NCBI GenBank assembly: GCA_965226945.1
Contig: OZ245717.1
Location: 4,960,001 to 5,024,000 of the forward strand
Reading direction: 5' to 3'
Length of the DNA stretch: 64,000 nucleotides
Source of the DNA: SYLG01 sp965226945
GTDB taxonomy: Bacteria > Planctomycetota > Planctomycetia > Gemmatales > Gemmataceae
Position numbers and translations under genes: made by a program. Under the pieces are notes generated by a model. The model worked only from the letters and a program-made list of their open reading frames with translations. It made no database searches and was not told where the DNA came from. This document shows, one piece after another, positions 43,443 to 53,386 of this stretch (position 1 is the stretch's first letter; every line of letters starts with the position of its first letter).

Positions 43443-45548
43443 ATGCTGGCCTACTTATTGTTGCTCTGTGCTCAGAACCCGCCACGGCCCGCGATCGTTT
43501 TGCAGAATTTCGAGGGGGCCGATTACGGCACCTGGACCACGACCGGCACCGCCTTCGGTAAGGGGCCGGCGCCGGGAACCTTACCCGGTCAGATGCACGT
43601 GGAAGGGTTCCTGGGTAAGGGGCTGGTCAATTCGTTCCTGGGAGGCGATGGCGCGATCGGCACGCTGACCTCGCCGGTCTTTCGCATCGAACGGCCGCAT
43701 CTCAATTTCCTGTTGGGCGGCGGCAGGGACCCGGAAAAATTGGCGCTGCGGGTTCTGGTTGACGGCAAGATAGTCGGCAGTGCCAGTGGCCCCAACGATC
43801 AACCGGGCGGTTCGGAGCGCCTTGCCTGGAACACAATCGATCTTGGCGCGCATGTCGGCAAAGACGCCAGGATCGAGATCATCGATCAGGCCACGGGGGG
43901 CTGGGGCCACATCAATGTCGATCAGATCGAACTGAGCGACAAGGCGCGGGGAGTGGTCGATGTCGTCAGGGAAGTGACCGCGGGAAGGTACTTGCATTTG
44001 CCCATCAAGACGGGCGCTCCTTCCCGGGTCATGAAAATCACCGATCCCCAGGGAAAGGTCTTGCGGGCCTTCGACATTGAATTGTGCCCGGCGACCGAGA
44101 CCCCTTCGTTCTGGGCATTTTGCGACCTGGGAGCCAAGCCAGCCGGTGCGGTGCGCATTGTGACGCGGCTGGAACGCGAAGACGAGGCGCTGGCCAAGAT
44201 CATCGCGACCGATGAGGGGCCGGCCAGGACCGACTGGTTTCAGGAGGCGGGAAGGCCGCTCATGCACTTCACCGCCCCGCGCGGCTGGCTGAACGACCCC
44301 AACGGGCTCGTCTTCGACGGCAAGAACTTCCACCTTTTCTACCAGCACAATCCCTACGGCTGGAACTGGGGCAATATGCACTGGGGCCATGCCCAAAGCC
44401 GCGACCTGATCCGCTGGGAAGACAAGCCCGAAGCGCTCTTTCCTCGCACCTACGGCGACATGGCCTTTTCCGGTAGCGCTATCATCGATGCGCAAAACAC
44501 TTCGGGCTGGGGTAAGGAGGGCAAGGCGCCCATGGTGCTCGCTTACACCTCGACGGGACGGGGCGAATGCATCGCCTGGTCGCTTGACGACGGCCTTACC
44601 TGGACCGAATTCGAGGGGAACCCCGTCGTGAAGCATAACGGCCGCGATCCCCGCTTGCTTTGGCATGAAGGCACCAAGAAGTGGATCATGGCGGTCTATG
44701 ACGAAACCAAGGGAAGGGTCATTCACTTCCACAGTTCGCCCGATTTGAAAAAATGGACATTTGAGAGTGAGATTAAGGATTTCTTCGAATGCCCCGACCT
44801 GGTGCGCTTTGCCGACCCGGCCAGCCCCAAGGGGGAAACCTGGATCCTCTATGGCGCGGACGGCCTTTACCTGGTGGGGGAATTCGATGGGAAGCGGTTC
44901 AAGGCGCGTGGCCCCAAGCAGCGGCTCTGGCACGGCAACTTCTACGCCGCGCAAACCTTCTCCCAGGTGCCGGACAACCGCATCATCCAAATCGGTTGGG
45001 CCAATGGAATCGTGTTTCCCGGCATGCCGTTCAATCAACAGATGGCCATTCCGGTCGATCTGAAGTTGGAGAAAATTCCCACGGGTTACCGACTGACCGC
45101 TTTGCCAGTCAAGGAGATCACCGAATATCGCCAGAAGGCGACCCGCCTGGAAAACGAGAAAATCACGGGGGATCGGGTCGTCATGAGCTTGCCGAATGAA
45201 GCCCACGACTTGGAAATCACCTGGAAGCCAGGGAATGGGCCAACCGGGTTGGTGTTGCCCGATCTGGAAATCATTCATGACCCCGCGGCGGAAAAGCTGA
45301 AAGTGGGGAAGATCGACTTGCCCGTGCGCGCCGGCAGCGGGTCCATCGCTTTGCGCATCCTCCTCGACCGCGGCTCGGCGGAAGTCTTCGCGGCCGACGG
45401 TAGTTTTGCCGTCTCCTTGCCGAGGCGGCCAGTGCAACCCGCCGGTCCCTTGCTTCTGCGTGCGGGCAACGAAACGATGGAACTGGAATCGCTGTCGGTC
45501 TGGCCGCTCAAGCCGGGCCGCATTGCCGTGAAAGGAAATGTGCCGTGA
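43443..45548 (+). CDS. GH32 fructan hydrolase (levanase/exo-fructosidase-like)
   Basis: A 701-residue exported enzyme that cleaves beta-fructosidic bonds of levan, inulin or sucrose. After a short signal (MLAYLLLLCAQNPP), residues 20-170 form a beta-sandwich (FEGADYGTW, QMHVEGFLGKG, WGHINVDQIELSD) like a CBM66-type fructan-binding domain. The GH32 five-bladed propeller holds the nucleophile Asp285 in WLNDPNG, the stabiliser Asp402 in RDP and the acid/base Glu449 in FECPD. The C-terminal beta-sandwich ends about 700. The start at 43443 is inferred from the signal. Its stop overlaps a GTG start of the next gene. Confidence 0.93.
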   Translation: MLAYLLLLCAQNPPRPAIVLQNFEGADYGTWTTTGTAFGKGPAPGTLPGQMHVEGFLGKGLVNSFLGGDGAIGTLTSPVFRIERPHLNFLLGGGRDPEKLALRVLVDGKIVGSASGPNDQPGGSERLAWNTIDLGAHVGKDARIEIIDQATGGWGHINVDQIELSDKARGVVDVVREVTAGRYLHLPIKTGAPSRVMKITDPQGKVLRAFDIELCPATETPSFWAFCDLGAKPAGAVRIVTRLEREDEALAKIIATDEGPARTDWFQEAGRPLMHFTAPRGWLNDPNGLVFDGKNFHLFYQHNPYGWNWGNMHWGHAQSRDLIRWEDKPEALFPRTYGDMAFSGSAIIDAQNTSGWGKEGKAPMVLAYTSTGRGECIAWSLDDGLTWTEFEGNPVVKHNGRDPRLLWHEGTKKWIMAVYDETKGRVIHFHSSPDLKKWTFESEIKDFFECPDLVRFADPASPKGETWILYGADGLYLVGEFDGKRFKARGPKQRLWHGNFYAAQTFSQVPDNRIIQIGWANGIVFPGMPFNQQMAIPVDLKLEKIPTGYRLTALPVKEITEYRQKATRLENEKITGDRVVMSLPNEAHDLEITWKPGNGPTGLVLPDLEIIHDPAAEKLKVGKIDLPVRAGSGSIALRILLDRGSAEVFAADGSFAVSLPRRPVQPAGPLLLRAGNETMELESLSVWPLKPGRIAVKGNVP

Positions 45549-46231
45549 TCCCCTTCCTGCGTCTTGGCGGCGTTGGCCTGATTTTGAGTTTGCTCATCGG
45601 ACAGGCTCTTGTGGAAAGGCCTGTCCGGTCACAGGACTCAAGACAAAAAGACGGCGTCCAAAAAGGCGAAGGGAAGAAAAAAGCGGCCACGAAGGATCTG
45701 CCGCCGCTGATCGCGGGTTCAACGCTGGGAGCGGGAACGTTTCTGGGTTTGGCCGTCGATACGCCGATGTCGGGGCGATTGCTGCTCGTCGATCCGCCAG
45801 TCGCCGCTTCGGCGCCACCTCCGGCCGCGAGCACGAAGGGCTTGACTGCCGCGCAAAGGAAAGCAGTGCAGGCGGCCAGGCAAAAGGCGCTGGCGCAGTT
45901 CAAGGAGCAAAAGAATAAGCCAAGGAACCAGTACGAGTTTCAGGTTCCTGAAGATGCCGTGATCCGGTTCATTCCCTTACCGGAACCCTACGACGACAAG
46001 GGGAACATCGTGAAGCCGAGCAAGGAAGAGCTCGAGAAGATGCGAGGCAGCAACAAGAACTTGCCGGGCTTTTCCGGTAGGCTGGATCAGATCAAGGCCG
46101 GGCAGATCATTCGTGTCGATCAGACGAGCGATGGGAAAACGGCGACCGTGAAAATGGTGGTCGTGGTCGGCGACAGCAACGCGCCGGTGGAAAAAGCGAA
46201 AGAAACGACCACCGGCAAGAAGAAGCAATAA
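45545..46231 (+). CDS. Secreted protein of unknown function, coupled to GH32
   Basis: A 228-residue protein beginning at GTG 45545, which overlaps the GH32 stop (GTGA), so translation may be coupled. An N-terminal signal or membrane anchor (FLRLGGVGLILSLLIGQALV) is followed by a Lys-rich spacer, a Pro/Ala-rich region and a C-terminal beta segment (GRLDQIKAGQIIRVDQTSDGKTATVKMVVVVGD). The latter could be an OB-like fold. I recognise no family. The context suggests a helper of the fructan utilisation unit, but this is a guess. It is followed by a terminator. Confidence 0.6.
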   Translation: MIPFLRLGGVGLILSLLIGQALVERPVRSQDSRQKDGVQKGEGKKKAATKDLPPLIAGSTLGAGTFLGLAVDTPMSGRLLLVDPPVAASAPPPAASTKGLTAAQRKAVQAARQKALAQFKEQKNKPRNQYEFQVPEDAVIRFIPLPEPYDDKGNIVKPSKEELEKMRGSNKNLPGFSGRLDQIKAGQIIRVDQTSDGKTATVKMVVVVGDSNAPVEKAKETTTGKKKQ

Positions 46232-46246
46232 GCCTGACGCATCGGG

Positions 46247-46270
46247 CAACGTCCGCGAAGACGTTGTTTT
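46247..46270 (+). terminator. Rho-independent terminator, plus strand
   Basis: CAACGTC pairs with GACGTTG over a six-base loop and is followed by TTTTCC. It lies 15 bases after the stop of the GH32-coupled gene. Confidence 0.6.
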
Positions 46271-46325
46271 CCAAAGTCGTGCGATTTGCAGCAAGGCCGA
46301 ACAGGCGACCTGCCGCACAACGGAC

Positions 46326-46595
46326 CTATTTCTTCGAAACGGCGACGGCCAAGGTCTGACTTTGGCCGCTCGCAGCTACCATCTGATTGCGCATTCTAGC
46401 CTGGTAAAGCAAAAGCTGAAGTTGTGCCTGCTCAAGTTGAGCTTTTTGGGCTGTGGTTTTGGGAGCGGGTTGGCCGCTTGGGTTGTAGTGGGTGCCGGGG
46501 CTTCGGTTGGGAACGCTACCGACGGCGGTGCCGCGAGATTGAACGAGAAACGGAACCAAGATCATACCGATGGTTGCGAATCCCAGCCATTTCAT
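46326..46595 (-). CDS. Small secreted protein of unknown function
   Basis: An 89-residue protein with a hydrophobic N-terminal signal (MKWLGFATIGMILVPFLVQS). The mature part has a Pro/Ser/Thr stretch and an Ala/Gln-rich helix (KAQLEQAQLQLLLYQARMR). The ATG at 46595 follows AAGGGA with an eight-base spacer; an 18-codon longer frame has no support. No domain is recognised. Confidence 0.55.
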   Translation of the reverse strand: MKWLGFATIGMILVPFLVQSRGTAVGSVPNRSPGTHYNPSGQPAPKTTAQKAQLEQAQLQLLLYQARMRNQMVAASGQSQTLAVAVSKK

Positions 46596-46847
46596 AGCGA
46601 TTCCCTTGGGTTTCTTGAAATTCGAGGCGATCTGAAAATCTTGACACAACGGGGAAATCCCGTTTCCGGATCGGTGAATGTCTCTTAAGGATTGGGCGGA
46701 AACTCTGCCGAGAAGGCCAGTTATCCGGATTGGAAGGCGTTCATACCATGACTTTGTGAGCGATTCCAGCCCGGAAAAAGGGTTGAATCGTCGAAGACAT
46801 GCCCATAAACTGCTAACTGCCTGAAAAGTCGGGCAGCCAATTCCACA

Positions 46848-46921
46848 CGGGGCGTAGCTCAGCCTGGTAGAGCGCTTGGTTCGGGACCAAGAGGCCGTAG
46901 GTTCGAATCCTATCGCCCCGA
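46848..46921 (+). tRNA. tRNA-Pro (anticodon CGG)
   Basis: A complete cloverleaf: acceptor stem CGGGGCG with CGCCCCG, a D arm (GCTC/GAGC), an anticodon stem CTTGG/CCAAG with loop TTCGGGA, so anticodon CGG reading CCG, a short variable loop and a T arm with TTCGAAT. The discriminator is A at 46921; CCA is not encoded and must be added after transcription. The 74-base gene lies at the left edge of an accessory, IS-rich region. Confidence 0.97.
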
Positions 46922-47435
46922 TTTTTGATGCGATGCATTAAAAATAGAGAGGAGAAGAGAGAAAGTAGGGTGCGAACTCCTTTCTCGATTCTCCTCGGTC
47001 TACTCTCAACTTTCTACTTTCTTCTCGGCGCCGTTTGCCAGCAAAAACGTGATCGTTAATCATTGCAAAACGGGCATGCTTCCAAGTGGTTTCGCACCGC
47101 ATCAAATTTCAAATTTAGCGTAATTCCCTCGCGGGTGCCTTGAGCCTATTTGTCCAGTTCCGCAAGGCACTCCTTGCGGGTGATTTCGATTTCTTGGGCG
47201 TGTCAAATCATCATCTACCTCTGTCAGGCTTGTTCCAGAGTCCTGCCATGTTTTCGACTAATCCCAAATTTCAAATCGCCCTTTGATACATCGTTCCAGA
47301 CCGTGATGCGGCGTAACATAGCCCGATGCACGCGGCCAATAAGGCTCCGGATGGGAATTTCAAGAAGGTGCCGGACCTACTGAGTGCCCGTGTCAGGCCG
47401 GTCTGCACAATTAAGAGTTAAGCCCTTCATTCAAG
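46922..47435. other. Gene-free stretch after tRNA-Pro
   Basis: This 514-base stretch holds a purine-rich run (46947-46970) and a pyrimidine-rich run (about 46981-47031) that could form an imperfect inverted repeat, followed by sequence without a coding pattern. Several short open frames occur but lack a ribosome site or any known domain. It probably carries the promoter of the PhyH gene at 47436. It shows no copy of the tRNA 3' end. Confidence 0.35.
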
Positions 47436-48170
47436 ATGTCGGACTGGTTCAATACGCTGGCTGCCGGGAGCGAGTTTCCCAACGACGCCGCTTCCGCGTT
47501 GCGCGAGCGAGGCTTCGTCGTGCTTCGCGATGCCGTGCCATCCGATCGGATGGAACAGTTGGTCAATGCCTACACCGATGCCATCGCATCGGCGGCAAGC
47601 GTCGACATCAAGATTGGAAGCGCTTCGACACGGGTGAATGATTTCGTGAATCGCGGGGAGGCGTTTGACGATCTCTACATCTTTCCGCCCTTGCTTGAGG
47701 CATGCTGCCAGGTCATCGGGCGGCCGTTCAAACTGAGTTCATTTCACGCGCGCACGCTGCGGCCCCACACTTCCGTCGAGGAACTCCATGTCGATGTTCG
47801 TCGAGACTCGGCCGACTGGCCGCTCCTCAGCTTCATCCTGATGATCGATGAGTTCCGGCCCGACAACGGCGCCACGCGTTTCGTACCGGGCTCGCACCAA
47901 TGGCCGGGCACGCCAGCGGACAGCATTGCCGATCTTCAAGCCATTCAGACACGGCAAGTGTTGGCATGCGGTGCCGCGGGATCACTTCAGATCTTCAATG
48001 GATCTGTATGGCATGGCCATACGGCAAATGAATCGAGCGGGCCGCGCCGATCCCTCCAAGGCGCGTTCATTCCGCGCGACGGCCGTGCCGCAACTGACTT
48101 CGCGGCCCGCATGCAACCAGAAACGCGAGCAAGACTCGGACCTCTCGCAAGGCACCTGCTCGCAATCTGA
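47436..48170 (+). CDS. Phytanoyl-CoA dioxygenase family oxygenase (second)
   Basis: A 244-residue Fe(II)/2-oxoglutarate oxygenase unrelated in detail to the one at 25246-26109. The iron ligands are His and Asp in LHVDVRRD and a distal His in VWHGHTAN; GSHQWPG and RRSLQG would help bind 2-oxoglutarate. The start ATG at 47436 has no clear ribosome site. It is the first gene after the tRNA and stands alone. Its substrate is unknown. Confidence 0.82.
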   Translation: MSDWFNTLAAGSEFPNDAASALRERGFVVLRDAVPSDRMEQLVNAYTDAIASAASVDIKIGSASTRVNDFVNRGEAFDDLYIFPPLLEACCQVIGRPFKLSSFHARTLRPHTSVEELHVDVRRDSADWPLLSFILMIDEFRPDNGATRFVPGSHQWPGTPADSIADLQAIQTRQVLACGAAGSLQIFNGSVWHGHTANESSGPRRSLQGAFIPRDGRAATDFAARMQPETRARLGPLARHLLAI

Positions 48171-48428
48171 TCGGCGTACGACCCCGGCGGTCGACACTGC
48201 GCTGGAACCGACGGGGCCTTTCCACCAGATCGGCCTGATTGAGATCGGGTGTTTTTGTGCCCACAAGTCGGTGCGATTGAGAATTTCAGCCTTCGTCCCG
48301 ATGCATGCGTCCGATTCTTAACATGCAATCGATCGAGGCCTGTGCCGATCTTGCTAAGATTCGGTGGCTTCGCTCAATTCGTTGCTGGCGCACGGTGAGA
48401 GTCAGTGTAGTGTCGATAGGGAGCACAA

Positions 48429-48857
48429 ATGAACGCGGGAGTTCGTTTCGAGGTTCTTTGGTGTGACTCGGATCTCATTGAGATTCGGATCAACGCAGAC
48501 AATGGGCGATTCGGCGGCGTTGCAGATTGCTGCGGGAGAAGTGACGCCATCTCCCGATTGGCCGCGGTGGTTCGAGGTTTTCCGTCGTCGACCGAGGACC
48601 GTCGCGAATGGATCCTTGGCGCAGTTGATCCTGTGTCGAGGGAGAGCGGTGTCAAGCTCGTGCTCTCCTGCGTGAACCGGTCCGGGCATGCCATGCTAGG
48701 GGTTTTCCTGCGTTCTGATTCACAGAGAGGGGGCGTTCTTGAAACGGCGGATTTCTCCATTCCCATCGAGCCCGCGGCGCTTGACCATTTTGCGGCTGCC
48801 CTCGACAGGATGCCCATGGTCGGTGGGGCTGTGGTCAGCCTGCCGGCTTTGAGATGA
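48429..48857 (+). CDS. Small protein of unknown function
   Basis: A 142-residue soluble protein. The start ATG follows AGGGAG with a six-base spacer. The pattern is beta strands, then a tryptophan-containing segment (DRREWILGAVDP), then a block with SGHAMLGVFLRSD and a C-terminal helix. It recalls the DUF6228-type layout (a family sometimes found near toxin systems), but I can only say it is similar in shape. It lies between the second PhyH gene and a small membrane protein gene. Confidence 0.55.
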   Translation: MNAGVRFEVLWCDSDLIEIRINADNGRFGGVADCCGRSDAISRLAAVVRGFPSSTEDRREWILGAVDPVSRESGVKLVLSCVNRSGHAMLGVFLRSDSQRGGVLETADFSIPIEPAALDHFAAALDRMPMVGGAVVSLPALR

Positions 48858-49076
48858 AAGTCCCGATGCCCATGCTCCTATCGTGATCTTCCCGTTTGAG
48901 CTCTTAACTGCTCAGGCGAAAAATGTATAATTAAGTGTTTTATAACTGCATGTAATATGAATGGATGAAAAAGCAAAAATTCAAATGCAAGTGATTGTTG
49001 ACGTTTCAGCAGCATTCGCATACCAACAAGGCAATCGGGACTGGGAATTCAGCCAACACCTCATGGGAAGCTTGAC

Positions 49077-49487
49077 GTGGAAGCAGTCGGCTACATCACA
49101 ACAACCATCGTGCTGGTCTTCCTTTGCGGCAAAGCGATTTCCCTATTCGTTTCCTACTTTGCGGACAAAACGCCGCTGCCGAAGGCCTTTGGAGCGGCGA
49201 TTCCCGAGACCGATCTCGAGTTAGACATCAGCAAGCCATACGACATCGTTTACAACGGCGGGAACTTTGGCGGCGAATTCGCCGACCGGATTGAGGGAAT
49301 TCGGATCGTCGGCTATGTCGGCCGGGATGAGCCTGAGTCGTTTTCCAAGTTGTTCATTCGGGGCCGGTGGCTTGTGGTCGAGTACCCCGACAAGCGACGG
49401 GCCTTTGTCATGCCTCATTCGATCGTCTCGCTCAAGGAATCTGCTCCAATTCCTTTTGAAGCGCCACCGAACAAGCAGGAGACCTAG
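49077..49487 (+). CDS. Small membrane-anchored protein of unknown function
   Basis: A 136-residue protein beginning at GTG 49077, with one N-terminal transmembrane segment (YITTTIVLVFLCGKAISLFVSYF) and a soluble C-terminal part of about 100 residues: beta strands with GGEFADRIEGIRIVGYVG and a Lys/Arg-rich WLVVEYPDKRRAFVM stretch. It recalls no family I can name. A GGGAAG ribosome-like site precedes it. The DNA just before (48910-49010) is unusually AT-rich for this genome, in line with recent acquisition. Confidence 0.5.
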   Translation: MEAVGYITTTIVLVFLCGKAISLFVSYFADKTPLPKAFGAAIPETDLELDISKPYDIVYNGGNFGGEFADRIEGIRIVGYVGRDEPESFSKLFIRGRWLVVEYPDKRRAFVMPHSIVSLKESAPIPFEAPPNKQET

Positions 49488-49751
49488 GCTTTGGGTGTCC
49501 GCCAGCAGGGGATCCCATTCGAGAAGGTCAGTTGAAGGTTGTTGCGATGCCAGAACCAAGGGATATTTCTGCCCGGGAATTGCCCTATTCTGTCATTTCC
49601 CCGATCAGTTCGAAGCCCAAAATTGCCGTAACTGTCCCGAGTTCGATTCCTGGGACTGGAGAGTTCCCAATTTCCCAATATCTAGAGAGTCACAAGCTCC
49701 GCGAAGGGGTCTTATCGAAACATTCTTGATGCATCGCGACAAAAGGTACTC

Positions 49752-51155
49752 ATGAAACGATTGGCATTGTGGTTGGTTGCGCTGGGCATGGCTGTCGTAA
49801 CACCCGGGGCCGTCAGATCGCAGATCGACGAAAAGGAAGCCGCCAAGATCGGTGTCGAGGCCTACGTCTACGGTTATCCGCTCGTCACCATGGAGTTCAC
49901 CCGAAGGGTTATGACCAACGCCGCCGTGCCCGGCGGCCATCATGCTCCCATGGGCCAGTTCTATAAAGCGCGAGTTTACCCCGACGCCAAGTTTCGCGAT
50001 GTCACCGCGCCCAATGCCGATACGCTGTACTCCACAGCCTGGCTAAATCTGTCCCAGGAGCCCTACGTCCTGAGCTTGCCGGATATGGGCGATCGCTATT
50101 TCCTCATGCCGATGCTCGATGGCTGGACCAATGTCTTCGAGGTGCCCGGCACCCGGACGACCGGGAACAAGGCCCAGGCCTACGCCATCACCGGTCCAGG
50201 ATGGAAAGGGAACTTGCCTGAGGGAGTTAAGGAACTCAAGTCACCCACGAACATGGTCTGGATTCTCGGCCGCACCTACTGCACCGGCACACCCGAGGAT
50301 TACAAGGCCTGCCACTCCATCATGGACCAATACGACCTACGGCCCTTAAGCGCTTTTGGCAAGCCTTACACGGCGCCAGCGGGCAAGGTCGATCCTGCCA
50401 TTGACATGAAGACTGCCGTGCGGGAGCAGGTGCACAAACTCGACGCCGGGACCTATTTCAAACTGCTTGCCCAATTGATGCGTGACAATCCCCCCGCTAA
50501 GGAAGATGCCGCGATGGTCGAGAAGTTGGCGAAGCTCGGTATCGTCGCGCGACAGGAGTTTGAGATCTCCAAGGTTGATGGGGCGATTGCCAAGGGATTG
50601 GCGGGCGTGCCCGTCGTGAGCCAGCAGAAAATCATGGCTCAATTCAAGGACGGGGGAACGATTCAAGACGGTTGGATGTTCTCGACAAGGGCGGGCATTT
50701 ATGGCACCGACTATCTCCAACGCGCCTTCATCACAGCCATTGGGCTCGGGGCGAATCGACCGCAAGACGCCGTCTACCCGACCTCGGCGGAGGATTCCGA
50801 AGGGAAAAAGTACAGCGGAGCGAACAAATATGTCGTGCGTTTCCCCAAGGGCCAGACGCCGCCGGCCAACGCCTTCTGGTCGATCACCATGTACGATGCC
50901 GATTATTTTCTCGTTGACAACATTCTGAACAAGTACACCGTCAGCCCTCGCGACCAACTGAAATACAATGCGGACGGATCGCTTGACCTCTACATTCAAA
51001 ACGAAGCCCCGGATAAGGACCGGCAAGCCAACTGGCTGCCTGCCCCGAAGGGAGAATTCGTGCTGATGATGCGGCTCTATTGGCCCAAGGACACGGCGCC
51101 CTCGATCATTGAAGGTTCCTGGAAACCCTTTGCTGTCAAGAAAATTCGGGACTAG
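49752..51155 (+). CDS. DUF1254/DUF1214 secreted protein
   Basis: A 467-residue exported protein with a signal sequence (MKRLALWLVALGMAVVTPGAVRSQ). The first half matches DUF1254 (EAYVYGYPLVTMEFTRRVM, APNADTLYSTAWLNLSQEPYVLSLPD, RYFLMPMLDGWTNVFEVPGTR) and the second DUF1214 (WSITMYDADYFLVDN, LYIQNEAPDKDRQANWLPAPKGEFVLMMRLYWP). The pair is widespread in bacteria and its role is uncertain. The ATG at 49752 follows AAAGG. The neighbouring spacer DNA is AT-rich and devoid of known genes. Confidence 0.9.
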   Translation: MKRLALWLVALGMAVVTPGAVRSQIDEKEAAKIGVEAYVYGYPLVTMEFTRRVMTNAAVPGGHHAPMGQFYKARVYPDAKFRDVTAPNADTLYSTAWLNLSQEPYVLSLPDMGDRYFLMPMLDGWTNVFEVPGTRTTGNKAQAYAITGPGWKGNLPEGVKELKSPTNMVWILGRTYCTGTPEDYKACHSIMDQYDLRPLSAFGKPYTAPAGKVDPAIDMKTAVREQVHKLDAGTYFKLLAQLMRDNPPAKEDAAMVEKLAKLGIVARQEFEISKVDGAIAKGLAGVPVVSQQKIMAQFKDGGTIQDGWMFSTRAGIYGTDYLQRAFITAIGLGANRPQDAVYPTSAEDSEGKKYSGANKYVVRFPKGQTPPANAFWSITMYDADYFLVDNILNKYTVSPRDQLKYNADGSLDLYIQNEAPDKDRQANWLPAPKGEFVLMMRLYWPKDTAPSIIEGSWKPFAVKKIRD

Positions 51156-51296
51156 CACTGACGGAAGTAATCGAGGCAAAAACAGAGTATTTAAAATCAA
51201 TAGGAACTATCGCTTGGTTGTTTATGGAGGATGGATTAATTGTGGTTAATATCGTATAAATGTTGCGATAAAGTATGAGAAAAAGCAGATGGAATT

Positions 51297-51599
51297 ATGG
51301 AGAGTCGAGTGAGAATTGTCGCCGCTGGGAATACGGTGGTGCCTGCTTACCTGGCACTTCTGGAGAAGGGCTATCAGGTTTCCTGTTCGCCTGCGGGTGA
51401 GCGAAAGGAACTATGGCGGGCTTGGAATTCAGACGACGAGTTCATTGCAGAAGATCCGCTTACACTTCTGGGATTGATAACCCTTCACGAAATTCGGGGG
51501 GCCAATTGGCAGGCGCCGGACCGTGAGATTGATGCGTACTTCGAACGGTTCTATCCGAGCAATGGAGCATCGGGTGAGCAAACAGGTGACGCGACCTGA
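51297..51599 (+). CDS. Small protein of unknown function
   Basis: A 100-residue soluble protein starting at ATG 51297. The pattern is a strand (VRIVAAGNTVVPAYLALLEKG), then beta strands around a central RAWNSDDEFIAEDP, and a helix (LTLLGLITLHEIRGANWQ). The upstream spacer (51180-51290) is AT-rich. I know no family; the size and site among IS elements and orphan genes fit the accessory character of the region. Confidence 0.5.
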   Translation: MESRVRIVAAGNTVVPAYLALLEKGYQVSCSPAGERKELWRAWNSDDEFIAEDPLTLLGLITLHEIRGANWQAPDREIDAYFERFYPSNGASGEQTGDAT

Positions 51600-51738
51600 C
51601 GGCGTGCTGGTGCATTGCAATTCTTGGGACTCGCCAGAGCTTGGCGCTATCGCGCAGCTTAATCGTTGCTGGCCGTATGGACCAGCGACCCGCGTTTGCC
51701 GAGACTGGCCGAGTGACCCGGATCGTAGGCGGCCGCCG

Positions 51739-53311
51739 TTAGTTCTCAATCTTCATGCGTACAACCTTGAGACCGCCGGGCAGTTCGGCGGTGAGGGATT
51801 CAACCTTGCCTTCTTTGCTCTCCTGGAAGGTAAACACGGCGCCTGGGTTGCCGCGTATCTCCCACGATTTCTGATCGGCCCGTGGCGCGAGTTCCAGTTC
51901 AACGCCCTTGTCCGGAGCGCCGACCCGCAAGGTTCCCTCTTTGAGGATCACTTCGACCGTGCCGTATGGCTCTTCTCCGCGATACTTGCCCAAGTACTTG
52001 GCGACGGCTTCTCGCGACAACGCCGCCTGTTTCGCTGGTGTGGTCGGCAGGTTGAACGTCAACCCCGCTTGCTTCAGGGTCAAGGCGGTCACTTTACCGG
52101 TACGATCTTTCTCGAAGCCAATGGAAACCTTGTCGCTTTTGACAAACGCCCGGCGGCCGTCCTTGTCCGGGTTGGTCAGTTCAAATACGAGTTGATCCGG
52201 AATGTCCAGGGCCATTCGGCCGTCTTGAGCGACCACGCGGAACGGCGCATTCTTGTAATGGGCGAAGTTCGCGTAGTAGGTGCCGAGAAAGGGTTTCAAG
52301 GATTCTGCGATGTGCGGACGAGGCTGACCTGCACGGAGCAGTTCTCGGTCGATGAGCCCCTCCATGCGAATCGGCGTCAATTGCCCTCGCGATTGGGTGA
52401 AATAACAAATAATCAGATCGTGTTCGGGAAAGGCCCACGCGGCCGTGCCGTCGGATCCACTGTGGCCAAACGCCGCTACCCGGGCCTTGTCCGGGGAATC
52501 GCCACTTGCGTGTAGCATCGCCATCTGTCCGTAGAAGGTGTTCAGGTCACGAAAACCGGTCAAATACTTCGCGTCGGACCCGAGCATCGACATCCGCGAG
52601 GTGGGCGTCAGGATCCGTTTCATCGCGTCGGCGGAGAGGAGCCGCTTGCCGTTCACCGTGCCGCCGTCGAGCCACATCGCCAGGAACTTGGCGTAATCAC
52701 CGGGCGTGGAATAAAGTGTCTGCGATCCCCAGGCAAACGGATACATGGGCGGGCCGGCGGCGGCCCAGAGTCGATTCCAAGCTGTGGCTTTGCCGAGGTA
52801 TAAGCTGGCGATGCGCGCACGCCGTGGGTCCTCGGCCTTGGTGGGATAGTAGGAGTCGATCATTTCGACCGGCTTGAGGATCCGCTCGGTAATAAAGCGG
52901 TCGATGGGCACGCCGCTGACGACCTCGACGATCGCGGCCGCAGTATCGCTGCCGGCGTCGGAGTACCAGAACTTTTCACCGGGCTTGAACTGGGGGCCTT
53001 TTTCGCCGATGGCTTTGGCCTGGGCTTGCAAGTCAGGATACTGATCGATTTTTGTGCTCAGGATCGACAGGGGCAGGCCGCTTCGGTGTGTGAGCAACTG
53101 GCGGATGGTGATCGCTCGCGACTTGTCGGTGTCGAACGCGGGCAGGAATTTGGAGACGGGATCATCGAGTTGCAATTTCCCTTCATCAATGAGCATTTGC
53201 ACGGCCACGCCTGTGAGCGGTTTCGTCATCGACCGGATATTGAACAGGGTGTGGCGCTCCATCGGCCGCTTCTCTTCACGATCTCGGTCACCGTAGACCT
53301 CGTGGAGGATC
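51739..53311 (-). pseudogene. Serine hydrolase (class C beta-lactamase family), 3' part, split by IS-A
   Basis: The C-terminal 524 residues of a beta-lactamase/esterase-type serine hydrolase. The active-site SMTK (SxxK) is at the start of this part (NIRSMTK), a YSD motif replaces the usual YxN (FWYSDAG), and HSGSDG stands for the KTG-like box. It is followed by a beta-lactamase-associated C-terminal domain. The N-terminal 70 residues are at 56856-57067. Reading across after removal of 53312-56855 gives NRKTILHEVYG in frame, so the gene was intact before the insertion. The intact product would have 594 residues. Confidence 0.9.
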
Positions 53312-53386
53312 CCCCTGTGCCAACATGACGTGAGACCAAATCGTGGTCTAAAGTAGTGAAGAGCACAGGCAGAAAGCGAGCTGGAA

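Noticed and set aside
43581..45437. 618-residue open frame on the minus strand
   Set aside because: Antisense to the GH32 gene, which has all catalytic motifs.
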